36,107 nucleotides of DNA, from assembly GCA_964612675.1 (NCBI GenBank), contig CAZTDD010000071.1:1-36107 (forward strand), read 5' to 3'. The position numbers and the translations under genes are program-made. Below, piece after piece: positions 25,097 through 34,754 of this stretch. The notes under the pieces were generated by a model, which did no database searches, was not told where the DNA came from, and worked only from the letters and a program-made list of their open reading frames with translations. Within the stretch, counting starts at the first letter, position 1, and each line of letters opens with the position of its first letter. This DNA is from CAZTDD01 sp964612675. Lineage in GTDB: Bacteria; Hinthialibacterota; Hinthialibacteria; Hinthialibacterales; JAKPRU01.

Positions 25097-25600
25097 CTAT
25101 TCGTTCTCGGTTTTACCACTTTGGCCGATATGATACGCACCCACTAGACCCGCTAACAATAGGATCGACGCGAGTTCAACACCAAGCACATACGGGCCGA
25201 AAAGCAATGCCCCAACCTCCTCTGGTGGAACGGCCTTTCTTGAAACAACTGAGAAATCCTCCGTAATAAGAAGGTATCCTAGTTCAGAAAACAGAGCGAC
25301 TGCGAGAATAGTGGGACCCGCCCATATTCCGGGGCTCAGAAGCTGTGACTCTTGCTCGGCGGCGCGCGGCCCGATATTCAGCATCATCACGACAAACACA
25401 AAGAGAACCATGATGGCCCCGGCATAAATAACTACTTCCAACGCCGCTACAAAAGGCGCTCCCAGCGTGAAGAATACCATTGCAACCGAAAGCAGCGATA
25501 CAATTAAGTACAACAACGCATGAACGGCGTTCCGGCCGGTAATAACCAGAGCGGTTGAGACAATTGCAACGACTGCCGCTACATAAAATGCGAAATTCAT
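25097..25600 (-). CDS. nuoJ: NADH-quinone oxidoreductase subunit J
   Basis: NuoJ is a five-helix membrane subunit next to NuoK. The protein has 167 residues. The EVVIYAGAIMVLFVFVVMML stretch, containing the pi-bulge helix seen in complex I structures, is clear. The N-terminal helix starts MNFAFYVAAV. The ATG at 25600 has a weak GAGA ribosome binding site. The gene sits 56 bases after nuoI and 13 bases before nuoK. Confidence 0.95.
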   Translation of the reverse strand: MNFAFYVAAVVAIVSTALVITGRNAVHALLYLIVSLLSVAMVFFTLGAPFVAALEVVIYAGAIMVLFVFVVMMLNIGPRAAEQESQLLSPGIWAGPTILAVALFSELGYLLITEDFSVVSRKAVPPEEVGALLFGPYVLGVELASILLLAGLVGAYHIGQSGKTENE

Positions 25601-25656
25601 CGTTTTCTCTATATTGTCAAATAGCCTTCTTTCGCCTATCCCCGCTACCTGTTACT

Positions 25657-26172
25657 CTAGGGAAGCAGGGTGTGAACATCGACCGGCGGCGTCTCACTGT
25701 GTGCTTCGCCCTTGTCTTTCCCACCGATTGTCATGCCTGCGACTCTGTAGAAATTATAGTCGGGATATTTGCCTGGGCCGTCAATCAAAAGATGTTCTTT
25801 CTCATATACGAGGTTCTTTCGGTCATATTCGCACATTTCATAATCGGGCGTCAGCTGGATCGCGTAGGTTGGGCAGGCTTCTTCACAGAACCCACAGAAA
25901 ATGCACCGCGAGAAATTAATTCGGAACAACTCCGGATAACGGCGCCCGTGTTCGTCCTCAGTTGCCTGTAATGCGATACAATCGACCGGACATGCTACAG
26001 CGCAGAGGTAACACGCGACACAGCGCTCCTCTCCGTCGGGATCGCGGGATAGAATAATCCGTCCCCGCCATCGCGGCGGTAGATAGGCTTTCTTCTCGGG
26101 ATACTGGACGGTGACAGGCTTACGAAATGTGTGTGTCAATACCGTCCAAATCGATCTGAGAATACTGATCAT
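25657..26172 (-). CDS. nuoI: NADH-quinone oxidoreductase subunit I
   Basis: NuoI is an 8Fe ferredoxin-like subunit of the peripheral arm that carries electrons toward cluster N2. The 171-residue protein has two full C-x2-C-x2-C-x3-CP motifs: Cys51, 54, 57, 61 (CVACYLCAVACP) and Cys90, 93, 96, 100 (CIFCGFCEEACP). I chose the ATG at 26172; it shares one base with the nuoH stop (TAATG) and has CGGAGG four bases upstream. A longer frame to 26379 lies inside nuoH and is a shadow. Confidence 0.96.
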   Translation of the reverse strand: MISILRSIWTVLTHTFRKPVTVQYPEKKAYLPPRWRGRIILSRDPDGEERCVACYLCAVACPVDCIALQATEDEHGRRYPELFRINFSRCIFCGFCEEACPTYAIQLTPDYEMCEYDRKNLVYEKEHLLIDGPGKYPDYNFYRVAGMTIGGKDKGEAHSETPPVDVHTLLP

Positions 26173-27134
26173 TATGCCTCCGTGTGCTGAAGCAAGAGTA
26201 TTGCCCCTGTGACAACGGTATTCAGTAACGCCAGCGGAAGCAAAATCTTCCAGCCATACGACATGAGCTGGTCGTAGCGCGGCCGCGGCAGTGAAGCTCT
26301 TAATAGAATGAATCCCGTGGCAAAAAGAATAGTTTTCAATGCAAACCATACAACGGGTGGAAGAATAGGCCCTCTCCACCCACCGAAAAAGAGGGTGGTA
26401 ATCATTGCGGAGACCAGTGCGATACCGATGTATTCTCCCACAAAAAACATTCCGAATTTAATGCCGGAATATTCAGAATGATATCCTGCGACCAACTCGC
26501 TTTCGGCCTCGGGAAGATCGAATGGCAAACGATGCGTTTCAGCGAGACCGGCAATCAGGAATATGACGAGGCCTAAGAACTGCGGAATGCAAAACCAGAG
26601 CCCGGCTTGAGCGTTGACGATATCGCGCAGACTGAATGATCCCGCCATAAGGACGACGCCCATCAGCGAGAGCCCCATGAACACTTCATAACTCAACATC
26701 TGTGCGGCGCTGCGCATGCCGCCGAGGAGAGAATACTTGTTGTTCGAGGCCCAGCCCGCCAAAACAACGCTATATGCTCCCAGGGAAGACATCGCCAGGA
26801 AAAACAGCAGGGCGACATTCATATCGATGATCCAGACAGCAGGGCCAAATGGAATCACTGCAAAGGATAAGAGCACGGTCAACATGATAATCGCGGGAGC
26901 AATTATAAATACCGCCTTGTCGGCAAACGGAGGTACCCAGTCTTCTTTCGTAAATATCTTGATCATATCCGCGACGATTTGAAAAAGTCCAAACGGTCCG
27001 ACCCGATTTGGCCCGTAACGATCCTGCCACAATCCGAGCATACGGCGCTCCAGCCAGATTAAACCCGCCGGAATGCTGAGTAACGCTCCGAGAATTACAA
27101 ACACAAGAAAAACAGTCTGAATCGTCGCTGTCAT
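26172..27134 (-). CDS. nuoH: NADH-quinone oxidoreductase subunit H
   Basis: NuoH is the membrane subunit that forms part of the quinone chamber and links electron transfer to pumping. The 320-residue protein has about eight membrane segments. The signature GPNRVGPFGLFQIVADMIK is near the N-terminus. The LPFDLPEAESELVAGYHSEY loop, with its row of acidic residues, is also present. The ATG at 27134 lies nine bases after nuoG. Confidence 0.96.
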   Translation of the reverse strand: MTATIQTVFLVFVILGALLSIPAGLIWLERRMLGLWQDRYGPNRVGPFGLFQIVADMIKIFTKEDWVPPFADKAVFIIAPAIIMLTVLLSFAVIPFGPAVWIIDMNVALLFFLAMSSLGAYSVVLAGWASNNKYSLLGGMRSAAQMLSYEVFMGLSLMGVVLMAGSFSLRDIVNAQAGLWFCIPQFLGLVIFLIAGLAETHRLPFDLPEAESELVAGYHSEYSGIKFGMFFVGEYIGIALVSAMITTLFFGGWRGPILPPVVWFALKTILFATGFILLRASLPRPRYDQLMSYGWKILLPLALLNTVVTGAILLLQHTEA

Positions 27135-27143
27135 ATACAGCTC

Positions 27144-29858
27144 TCAACCCTTATCTAGAATTTGCACGATAGTGGCTCGTGCGGGAAACGGAATTCTCTC
27201 AATACCGGATAAACCGACGGGCACTCCTATCAGTCCCTTTGTGAGCCAATCGACTAGTACCGCCTTCAGAGTCAAGTCTCTGTCATTCACATTGAGTGTT
27301 ATCCGCTGACCTTCCTCTATATGTCTTAATTCTGCATCCTTACGGCTGAATGCGAAATAGGGATCGGGGGATAACTCGCGAATTCCCGAGGAATACGCAC
27401 TCATTTCTTCCGAACCGAATATGTGATAAAGCGGTATCAGGAGATACTCCTCAGAGGATAAGCGAAAAGCACCCGGTATTTCTGTGAAAGGCGAGAACGT
27501 ACGCGCACTGTCCGGTTCAATTAGCCGTTGGCCGGGATCTCCGCCTCGCAGTGGACCTCCGACTTCCTCTTGGAATTTGTTCAGGGATTGAACGGAATTC
27601 CATCCCGGAGACCAGTACTCATGAACCAGCGAAGATGGAGGTTGTCCTGGATATCCTTCCATGGAGAATGAAAGGGGCGTATCGGAATCGTCCGGCGGTT
27701 TCGGTTCGTGAATATCGACATCGGCGCGTATCGCGGTACGGCCGCTGTAACGGTGTTGCTGACGCGGGATCTTCTGCCCGGCGACGCGGAAATCGGCTTG
27801 CGGTGCCAAACGACTCAGCGATTCGAAAAACGTGATTTCCTTGCCCAGCGCCGTGCAAACGTCATCAATAGTATTCAGGTCGGCCAAACTTCCTCTTCCC
27901 GTTCTGCGCAAAAGACCGACAAGCCAGCGCCAACTTGCCTGAATGCCTGCTTCAGGTACAAAAACCTGATAAAAACGCTGTGCTCGTTTCTCATTATTCA
28001 CAAATGTACCTGTGGCCTCGGCAAATGTCGCAGCAGGAAGGACTATATGAGACCTCGAAATTCCTAAATGTTCGAAATGATCGAGCGAAATCACGTTGGC
28101 TTTTTCAAACAATCGATCGGCCATCTCTACGTCGGTTCGCCGATATAGATCGTTTTCTAGGATAATGACTGTGTCTGCTTCTCCGTTATCGATCTGTTCG
28201 GCTGCCTTTTCGATTGACATTGCATCGAGGATCGTAACGCCAAGGCTGTTACACTCGGGTGCGGTAAACGCAAGCGTGGTATTCTTTTCCTGGTTACAGA
28301 GTGCCCCCGCCACATTCGCGGCGGCCTCGATGATTTTTTCAGAACCCAAACTCGGACCGGAGATAATCACCGGACGCTCAGAGTCTCGTAGTCGATGATC
28401 GATTCCCTGAGCAAGACTCGACATTTCGTTGTCTACGTCGGGCACGGACGCGAAACTCGAATCAATTTCGTGTGCCACGGCAAATCCAAGTCGTGCGATG
28501 TCCTGGGGGGCGCCTCGATAAACGCGTGTCGCGACGTCGGCCAGCTTCGTATCGTAGCCGGCAATAAATAGGGGGCCTCTTTTGTCCTGTATGGCCTCCC
28601 TTACTGCAGCATCTTGCCAGTCCGGAATATGCAGAGTGTTGAGAATCGACTTCGGCTTGTTCATTGTCGATTGACGAACTGCGAGTGCCATCATAGGCGC
28701 GATATTCGTCAAATCTTCGCCCAATATAAACACCGCATCCGATTGTTCGATGTCATGGAGCGACGGGGAGCGTGCGGGACCTTCAGAGAGAATTGTCAAC
28801 ATCTTTGTCAGTAGTCCGTTCTCTTTTTCAGAATGTCCGCTGCAAAAAGATGATTTCCCGACAAGTCTCATTAGTGCAAAATTCGATTCGAGTGAAGCTC
28901 TCGGCGATCCGATTCCGATGATTCTCTTGCTGTTGGAAAGAATGGACGCGGTAGCAGCAAGTGCTTCCTCTGTATCAACTGCGTGTAGATTCCCGTTTTC
29001 CAATCTTTGTTGGGGAGTGCGAATCCTTTTGGGGCTGTTTACGAATTCATATCCATACCGACCCCGGTCACATAAGAAATATCGGTTGACTTCGCTGTTG
29101 TATCGGTTGCGGATTCGGCGGAGTGTTCCATAACGCTCTCCGGGAATGGTATTACAGCCGACACCGCAATGGACGCAAATAGACGGCGCCGTTTGGAGGT
29201 CCCATTTTCGAGTATAGTGATTCTTGAGAGTCTTATCCGTGAATACACCTGTTGGACAAATTTCAACTAGATTTCCACTGAATTCATTTTCGAGACGGCC
29301 GGATTGTTGCCGCCCGAAATAGAGTCGATCTCGCGACCCGAATACGTCAAGATCTCTTCCGCCTGCAATATCTTTGTAGAATCGAACGCATCGATAGCAT
29401 TGTATACATCGATTCATTTCATGGTTGATGAACGGTCCCAGGTATTGATTACGATATGTTCGCTTTGAAAACCGGTAATTCCGATACACATGACCTGTCA
29501 TTACGGTCATGTCCTGTAAGTGGCATTCGCCTCCCTCGTCGCAGACCGGGCAGTCATGCGGATGATTAATCATGAGCCATTCGAGCACAGCCTTGCGGAA
29601 TTTCCTCGCCTCCTCATCCTCGATAGATATCCGCATCCCATCCCGAACCTGTGTCATACAGGACATCACCAACTGGCCGTGCGTGTCGTTTTCATCTTTG
29701 TATTGTTTCACGGCGCACAATCGGCATGCTCCCACCGACCCCATTGCGGGATGCCAGCAGAAATAAGGCACATTGAATCCCAGCGAGAGACAGGTCTCAA
29801 GCAGGTTTTCCCTGTCGCTGACCTCGTAAGGTATATTCTCGATATATATTGTCGCCAT
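27144..29858 (-). CDS. nuoG: NADH-quinone oxidoreductase subunit G (molybdopterin-oxidoreductase-like)
   Basis: NuoG is the largest peripheral-arm subunit, and its iron-sulfur clusters conduct electrons from NuoF. The 904 residues match the E. coli type (about 908). A [2Fe-2S] cluster is held by Cys34, 45, 48 and 67. N5 is held by His99, Cys103, 106 and 112, and N4 by Cys151, 154, 157 and 201. The off-path N7 cluster, kept only in some bacteria, is held by Cys228, 231, 235 and 263. The molybdopterin-type domain after residue 220 is probably catalytically silent, as in the family. The ribosome binding site before the ATG at 29858 is weak. Confidence 0.96.
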   Translation of the reverse strand: MATIYIENIPYEVSDRENLLETCLSLGFNVPYFCWHPAMGSVGACRLCAVKQYKDENDTHGQLVMSCMTQVRDGMRISIEDEEARKFRKAVLEWLMINHPHDCPVCDEGGECHLQDMTVMTGHVYRNYRFSKRTYRNQYLGPFINHEMNRCIQCYRCVRFYKDIAGGRDLDVFGSRDRLYFGRQQSGRLENEFSGNLVEICPTGVFTDKTLKNHYTRKWDLQTAPSICVHCGVGCNTIPGERYGTLRRIRNRYNSEVNRYFLCDRGRYGYEFVNSPKRIRTPQQRLENGNLHAVDTEEALAATASILSNSKRIIGIGSPRASLESNFALMRLVGKSSFCSGHSEKENGLLTKMLTILSEGPARSPSLHDIEQSDAVFILGEDLTNIAPMMALAVRQSTMNKPKSILNTLHIPDWQDAAVREAIQDKRGPLFIAGYDTKLADVATRVYRGAPQDIARLGFAVAHEIDSSFASVPDVDNEMSSLAQGIDHRLRDSERPVIISGPSLGSEKIIEAAANVAGALCNQEKNTTLAFTAPECNSLGVTILDAMSIEKAAEQIDNGEADTVIILENDLYRRTDVEMADRLFEKANVISLDHFEHLGISRSHIVLPAATFAEATGTFVNNEKRAQRFYQVFVPEAGIQASWRWLVGLLRRTGRGSLADLNTIDDVCTALGKEITFFESLSRLAPQADFRVAGQKIPRQQHRYSGRTAIRADVDIHEPKPPDDSDTPLSFSMEGYPGQPPSSLVHEYWSPGWNSVQSLNKFQEEVGGPLRGGDPGQRLIEPDSARTFSPFTEIPGAFRLSSEEYLLIPLYHIFGSEEMSAYSSGIRELSPDPYFAFSRKDAELRHIEEGQRITLNVNDRDLTLKAVLVDWLTKGLIGVPVGLSGIERIPFPARATIVQILDKG

Positions 29859-29869
29859 TGTTACAACTA

Positions 29870-31144
29870 CTATTTCCAGGGACAGCCTTTCTGATCGATA
29901 TGCTTTTGGAAATCGTCGCGAAAATATTGTAAACCGCTGCCGAGCGGTTCGGCGGCTCCGGGGGCCAAGGCGCAGAACGTGTGTCCCGGTCCCAGGAATC
30001 GAGCGTGTCGTTCTAATTGCTCGATATCGTCCTGTTTCCCTTCGCCTGTTTCAATGGCGTGCAGGATTTTCTTTACCCAGGGGAGCCCTTCCCGACACGG
30101 TGTACACCACCCGCACGACTCCTGAGCGAAGAAATGCATCATGTTTTCAAGCATGCCAACGGGACATGTTTTGTCATCGAGAACGATCACAGTACCGGTG
30201 CCGAGCCGGCTTCCGGCATTCTGCATGGTTTCGAAATCCATTGGCAAATCAAGATGTTCTTCGACAACAAAGTCGGTCGAAGCGCCACCGGGAAGTGCCC
30301 CACGAAATGTGAGGCCGGACCGCATTCCGCCGCCATGCTCCTCAATCAGTTCGCGAAGCGGCGTGCCGATCGGCAACTCCCATAACCCCGGACGATTTAC
30401 TTTTCCACTCACGCCGTACAATTTTGTCCCGGCGTCATTCGTACGGCCGAGAGTCTTGAACCAATCGGCGCCTTTGTTGACGATATGCGGGATGTTACAG
30501 AGCGTCTCGACGTTGTTGACGACTGTGGGCTTTCCGAAAAGTCCGCTCGCCTGTGGATAGGGCGGTTTTGCACGGGGGCGCGCTTGCCGGCCCTGGAGGG
30601 CATTCAGAAGACCGGTTTCTTCGCCGCACATATAGCGGCCTGCGCTGATGTGAAGATGAACCTGTAAATCGTAATCCGAATCGAGAATTCTTTTGCCAAG
30701 ATAGCCAAATGCATACGCTTCAGCGATCGCCCTTTCCAGCGCATGCGCACTTCGCCGGTATGCCCAGCGCAGAAATATATACGCCTCCTCTGCTTCGAGG
30801 GCGAACGCACTGAGGATAATTCCCTCGATGAATTGGTGAGGATCGCCTTCCATGAGCACTCGATCTTTGAATGTGCCGGGTTCCATCTCATCCGCATTGG
30901 CGACTAGGTATTTGGGACGCGGAGCGTTTTCGCCGCGTGGAACGAAACTCCATTTCAGTCCGGCCGGGAATCCCGCCCCGCCTCGTCCTCGGAGATTCGA
31001 ATCTTTCACCTCTTTGAGAACCTGGTCCGGACTCATCTCCCTGAGTGCCCGGCGAAGCGCCTGGTATCCGCCTTGCTTCTCATATTCATGCAGATCCGGC
31101 GGTTCCCGATCAAGCTGTATGTTTTTCGTTAGCGGACGTTCCAT
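29870..31144 (-). CDS. nuoF: NADH-quinone oxidoreductase subunit F (NADH and FMN binding)
   Basis: NuoF oxidises NADH through FMN and passes electrons to cluster N3. The 424-residue protein shows the nucleotide loop GRGGAGFPAGLKW (53-65), the GEETGLLNALQG stretch (174-185) near the flavin, and the [4Fe-4S] ligands Cys344, 347, 350 in ESCGWCTPC plus Cys391. The ATG at 31144 has a GAG six bases upstream. It follows nuoE by 30 bases and precedes nuoG by 11. Confidence 0.97.
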   Translation of the reverse strand: MERPLTKNIQLDREPPDLHEYEKQGGYQALRRALREMSPDQVLKEVKDSNLRGRGGAGFPAGLKWSFVPRGENAPRPKYLVANADEMEPGTFKDRVLMEGDPHQFIEGIILSAFALEAEEAYIFLRWAYRRSAHALERAIAEAYAFGYLGKRILDSDYDLQVHLHISAGRYMCGEETGLLNALQGRQARPRAKPPYPQASGLFGKPTVVNNVETLCNIPHIVNKGADWFKTLGRTNDAGTKLYGVSGKVNRPGLWELPIGTPLRELIEEHGGGMRSGLTFRGALPGGASTDFVVEEHLDLPMDFETMQNAGSRLGTGTVIVLDDKTCPVGMLENMMHFFAQESCGWCTPCREGLPWVKKILHAIETGEGKQDDIEQLERHARFLGPGHTFCALAPGAAEPLGSGLQYFRDDFQKHIDQKGCPWK

Positions 31145-31174
31145 GCAATTCTCAAATAGATCGGATTTCCAAAC

Positions 31175-31642
31175 CTAGTTCTCGTACTCTTTCAATATTT
31201 CGTTGATCTTCTGTGCACTCAATTCCGTATACAGATCTTCATTAATCATCATCGCCGGAGCCCGGTCGCATACTCCCAGACAGGGAATTGGCAGAAGTGT
31301 AAATCGCTCGTCAGGAGTGGTTTCTCCGAACGAGATATCGAGACGTTTTCGGAGATGCTCATAGACTGTCTCATACCCCATTATCCAACAACTCACGCTG
31401 TCGCAAAGAAGAATGACGTTTTTACCGACAGGTTTTCGATAAATCAAATTGTAAAACGTTGCAACGCTGTCCACTTCGCTGACAGATATTTCCAGAAATT
31501 CCGCAATATCCTTCACGGCTTCGTCCGATACCCAGCCGCGATTCTTTTGAACAATCTTCAGGGCATCGATACACGCGTTTTGCTTCGCTGGATACTGGTG
31601 CAGCGATTTCTCGATTTTGCGTCTTTCTTCTTCCGTCAGCAT
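31175..31642 (-). CDS. nuoE: NADH-quinone oxidoreductase subunit E ([2Fe-2S])
   Basis: NuoE is a thioredoxin-like subunit carrying cluster N1a and partners NuoF. From the ATG at 31642 the protein has 155 residues, with ligands Cys80 and Cys85 (CDSVSC) and Cys121 and Cys125 (CLGVC). A TTG at 31657, overlapping the nuoCD stop as TTGA, would add five residues. I prefer the ATG because GTGAG lies six bases before it and TTG starts are rarer, but both are possible. Confidence 0.95.
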   Translation of the reverse strand: MLTEEERRKIEKSLHQYPAKQNACIDALKIVQKNRGWVSDEAVKDIAEFLEISVSEVDSVATFYNLIYRKPVGKNVILLCDSVSCWIMGYETVYEHLRKRLDISFGETTPDERFTLLPIPCLGVCDRAPAMMINEDLYTELSAQKINEILKEYEN

Positions 31643-31653
31643 ATCGTTCTCAC

Positions 31654-33402
31654 TCAACGGTCGACGTCTGCCAATACGTAATCGATACTGCCGAGTATCG
31701 CCAGCAAATCCGGCACCATGAGTCCCCGGCTGATCTCCGGCACCATTTGAATATGGGGAAACGACGGTGTCCGGATCCGCGTTCGATACGAGTGGGTGCC
31801 CCCATCGCTGATCAAGTAGTAGCCGTTGTTTCCTTTCGATGCTTCAATTCCGACAAACGCTTCTCCGGTTGGAATAACCGGCCCCCAGCTCACATTCAGG
31901 AAATGGTCAATCAACGTTTCGATGTGAAGCATCGTGTGCGATTTGAGCGGCGGCGTCGTGAGCGGATGATCGGATTTGTACGGGCCCGTCGGCATATTAT
32001 CGACACATTGTTCGATAATACGCAGACTTTGTCGCATTTCTTCGACACGAACAACGGCGCGATCGTATGAATCGCCGGTCTCCGCTGTTGGAATATCAAA
32101 TTCAAATTGATCGTATCCGGAATAGGGACGTTTTTTCCGAAAATCCCAGTCGAAGCCCGTGGCACGCAGACCGGGACCGGTAACGCCCCACTCGATTGCC
32201 TGGTCCGTTGTATAATCGCCGATGCCCTTTGTTCGTGCTTTGAAAATCTGGTTCTGCATCACCAACTTATCATATTCATCGATCCGGTCAGGCATATAGG
32301 CGAGAAAATCCGACACAAGCCGGTCCCAGCCCTCCGGTAGATCGTCGGCAACCCCGCCAATCCGAAACCAATTCGGATGCATCCGGTCCCCGCAAATCGC
32401 CGCAACAATATCAAAAAGCCTCTCACGGTCATTGAACATATAAAACACCGGCGACATCGCACCAACGTCTTGGGCGAACGTACCGTACCAGACGAGATGA
32501 CTTGAAATACGGAAAAGTTCAGTCAATAAGACTCGAATGACTTTCACGCGGTCGGGGACTTCGATACCGGCAAGCTTTTCCACCGCGAGAACGTAAGCGA
32601 GATTATTGATCACGCCGCCGAGATAATCGATCCGGTCGGTATACGGGATAAACGTGTGCCACGATTGCCGCTCGGCCATCTTTTCCGCTGCGCGGTGGTG
32701 ATAGCCGATATCCGGCACGGCATCCACAATTTCTTCACCATCCAGTTGCAGCACAACCCGTAAAACGCCGTGCGTTCCAGGATGTTGCGGGCCTAGGTTC
32801 AAGAACAAGAAATCGTTTGTAGCGCTCTTGCGTTCCATACCCCATTCTTCCGGGCGAAACTGGAGAGCTTTCTGTTCCTCGTCCTGTCTGTCCGGCGGGA
32901 GTTGGAACGGCCCCATCTCGGTCGCACGCGCTGGATGATCCTTTCGGAGCGGAAAACCGGTCCAGGTCGGCGGCATCAGGATCCGTACAAGGTGTGGGTG
33001 TCCGTCAAATTGAATTCCGAACATATCCCATACTTCGCGCTCATACCAATTCGCTGCGGGCCATATGTCGGTAATTGTCGGGAGGGAAGGGCATTCTTCG
33101 TTGAGCGGAACCTTGATTCGGATATCGTGATTTCTATCGAACGACAGAAGGTGATAAACCACGGTGAAATCGCTGTCGGGATACCCGTTCCGGTGAGTCC
33201 GTGTTCGTTCGTCAATCGCGGTTAGATCATACAGCATGCGGTACGGTGATTCGACTTCCGATTTCAGAAAACGCAAAACGTCGCAGATGTCTTTTTTGCG
33301 AACCCAAAGTGTCGGCACACCGTCGCACGTATCCTGCGTGGCGATCACGGCGTCGCCAAATCGTTCTGTCAGTTTTGTCTGGATGTTCACGTTTGGGTTC
33401 AT
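31654..33402 (-). CDS. nuoCD: NADH-quinone oxidoreductase, fused subunits C and D
   Basis: This 582-residue protein joins NuoC (about residues 1-180) to NuoD (about 195-582), as in E. coli. NuoC shows YEREVWDMFGIQFDGHP and the FPLRKDHPARATE tail. NuoD begins after a short linker with FLNLGPQHPGTHGVLR, which lines the quinone pocket, and ends in LGSIDYVLADVDR. The fusion is an E. coli-type trait, while many other bacteria keep separate nuoC and nuoD. The ATG at 33402 has only a weak ribosome binding site. The gene lies 31 bases after nuoB. Confidence 0.97.
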   Translation of the reverse strand: MNPNVNIQTKLTERFGDAVIATQDTCDGVPTLWVRKKDICDVLRFLKSEVESPYRMLYDLTAIDERTRTHRNGYPDSDFTVVYHLLSFDRNHDIRIKVPLNEECPSLPTITDIWPAANWYEREVWDMFGIQFDGHPHLVRILMPPTWTGFPLRKDHPARATEMGPFQLPPDRQDEEQKALQFRPEEWGMERKSATNDFLFLNLGPQHPGTHGVLRVVLQLDGEEIVDAVPDIGYHHRAAEKMAERQSWHTFIPYTDRIDYLGGVINNLAYVLAVEKLAGIEVPDRVKVIRVLLTELFRISSHLVWYGTFAQDVGAMSPVFYMFNDRERLFDIVAAICGDRMHPNWFRIGGVADDLPEGWDRLVSDFLAYMPDRIDEYDKLVMQNQIFKARTKGIGDYTTDQAIEWGVTGPGLRATGFDWDFRKKRPYSGYDQFEFDIPTAETGDSYDRAVVRVEEMRQSLRIIEQCVDNMPTGPYKSDHPLTTPPLKSHTMLHIETLIDHFLNVSWGPVIPTGEAFVGIEASKGNNGYYLISDGGTHSYRTRIRTPSFPHIQMVPEISRGLMVPDLLAILGSIDYVLADVDR

Positions 33403-33433
33403 TGCAATCAGCCGTAAAACTCGTCGTCCCTAT

Positions 33434-34093
33434 CTACACACCATCCGGAGTACGTAGAAATGTTGTTATCGAACGTTCCTCGTGTTTGAGATCTCGCTGG
33501 ATCGGTTGTTCGCCTCGCTGCACCCCTTCCGGGCCGACGAGCCAGCTGAGCGGCCGCCTCTCTGTTCCAATCGATCGCTGGAGCAAAACCAATCCTTCCA
33601 TAAACGCATCCGGCCGGGGCGGACATCCGGGCACATACAGGTCCACCGGCAGGAACTTGTCGACACCCTGAACGACGCTGTAGATATCGTACATCCCACC
33701 TGAATTTGCACACGACCCCATCGAGATCACCCACCGAGGCTCCATCATCTGGTCGTACAGCCGCTGGATAATCGGAGCCATTTTGATGAACACTGTTCCG
33801 CCGATGATCATCAGATCGGCTTCCCGCGGCGTTCCGCGAATCACCTCCGAGCCGAACCGCGCGATATCGTATTTGCTTGTCAAACTCGTGGCCATCTCCA
33901 CATAGCAACATGATAATCCAAAGTTGAACGGCCAAATCGAGTTCTTCCGACCCCATGCGAGTACATCCTGCAGACGGCTCAGCACAATCAGACGACCGAT
34001 CGTTTCTTTGAATGAGCCATGATCGGTGGGATCGGATCCCATCGGAGAAGAGTTGGTATTAGAGTCTTCCGCTCTGCTTAACCACCATCGCAT
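33434..34093 (-). CDS. nuoB: NADH-quinone oxidoreductase subunit B (cluster N2)
   Basis: NuoB carries the terminal [4Fe-4S] cluster N2, which reduces quinone. The 219-residue protein has the tandem pair Cys62-Cys63 in LSCCYVEM, Cys128 in SMGSCANSGG, and Cys157 in PGCPPRPDAF. Its C-terminus LRTPDGV closely mirrors the E. coli protein. GAAGGA lies ten bases before the ATG at 34093. A second frame at 33408-33956 on this strand is a shadow. Confidence 0.97.
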   Translation of the reverse strand: MRWWLSRAEDSNTNSSPMGSDPTDHGSFKETIGRLIVLSRLQDVLAWGRKNSIWPFNFGLSCCYVEMATSLTSKYDIARFGSEVIRGTPREADLMIIGGTVFIKMAPIIQRLYDQMMEPRWVISMGSCANSGGMYDIYSVVQGVDKFLPVDLYVPGCPPRPDAFMEGLVLLQRSIGTERRPLSWLVGPEGVQRGEQPIQRDLKHEERSITTFLRTPDGV

Positions 34094-34118
34094 CGCACTA
34101 CTGTCCTTCTTTTCTGAA

Positions 34119-34508
34119 TTAAGCTTGTTTGTTCGCAGCTTTACGGACGGGGCCCCAATCGAGCGCCCCCATGCGCCAAAGATAAATCAGTGCTGCAATC
34201 AGCACGCCGATAAAGACCACAACTTCGCAATACCCCGCCCATCCCGTTTCGCGCCACGCGATGGCCCAGGCGAAAATAAATACGACTTCCAAGTCGAAAA
34301 TGACAAAGAACATGGCCACTAGATAAAACTTGGCCGATAAACGAAGCCGGGCCGAATCAGTCGGCGCAATCCCGGACTCGTAAGGTTCGTTCGTTTCGCG
34401 GTCTGAATGGCGTTCGCCGAGAAGAGAAGATACTGCGAGCATGCCTCCGACAGTAAACAGAATGGCGAAAAAGTAGAGGACAAGGGGCCAAAAAGGAACT
34501 GACTCCAT
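34119..34508 (-). CDS. nuoA: NADH-quinone oxidoreductase subunit A
   Basis: NuoA is a three-helix membrane subunit near the quinone channel. The protein has 129 residues. The loop after helix 1 contains YESGIAPTDSARLR, the conserved family signature, and helix 2 carries FDLEVVFIFAWA with the acidic pair. The ATG at 34508 has AGGAAGG ten bases upstream. It opens the nuo operon, which runs without a gap longer than about 60 bases to nuoN. Confidence 0.95.
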   Translation of the reverse strand: MESVPFWPLVLYFFAILFTVGGMLAVSSLLGERHSDRETNEPYESGIAPTDSARLRLSAKFYLVAMFFVIFDLEVVFIFAWAIAWRETGWAGYCEVVVFIGVLIAALIYLWRMGALDWGPVRKAANKQA

Positions 34509-34549
34509 AGAAAATTCGCCTTCCTATGAGCTGAGACGATCGTGGTTCT

Positions 34550-34575
34550 AACCGACAATTCAAATTCCGTCGGTT
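34550..34575. promoter_or_regulatory. Inverted repeat in the nuoA leader
   Basis: AACCGAC (34550-34556) pairs with GTCGGTT (34569-34575) around a 12-base AT-rich centre. It lies about 42 bases upstream of the nuoA start. It could be an operator for a dimeric regulator or a leader hairpin. No convincing sigma-70 promoter pair was found in the 246-base divergent region. Confidence 0.3.
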
Positions 34576-34754
34576 CGGTGAGACTGAATCATAGAGAGTC
34601 TATCAACTCATCGCACGAGTTTGGAGTGAAATGGGTTCCTAACCCCCATTCAAGTCATTCAAAACCGCCTGCTGGAGTAGATTATCGACGAGAAGTGCGC
34701 ATACTAAGAGGCAATCCGAATTCAACGTCAAGACGATTCCTTTGCGACAAGACA

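Noticed and set aside
26173..26379. N-terminal extension of NuoI
   Set aside because: It lies inside nuoH in another frame; the ATG at 26172 has a strong ribosome binding site.
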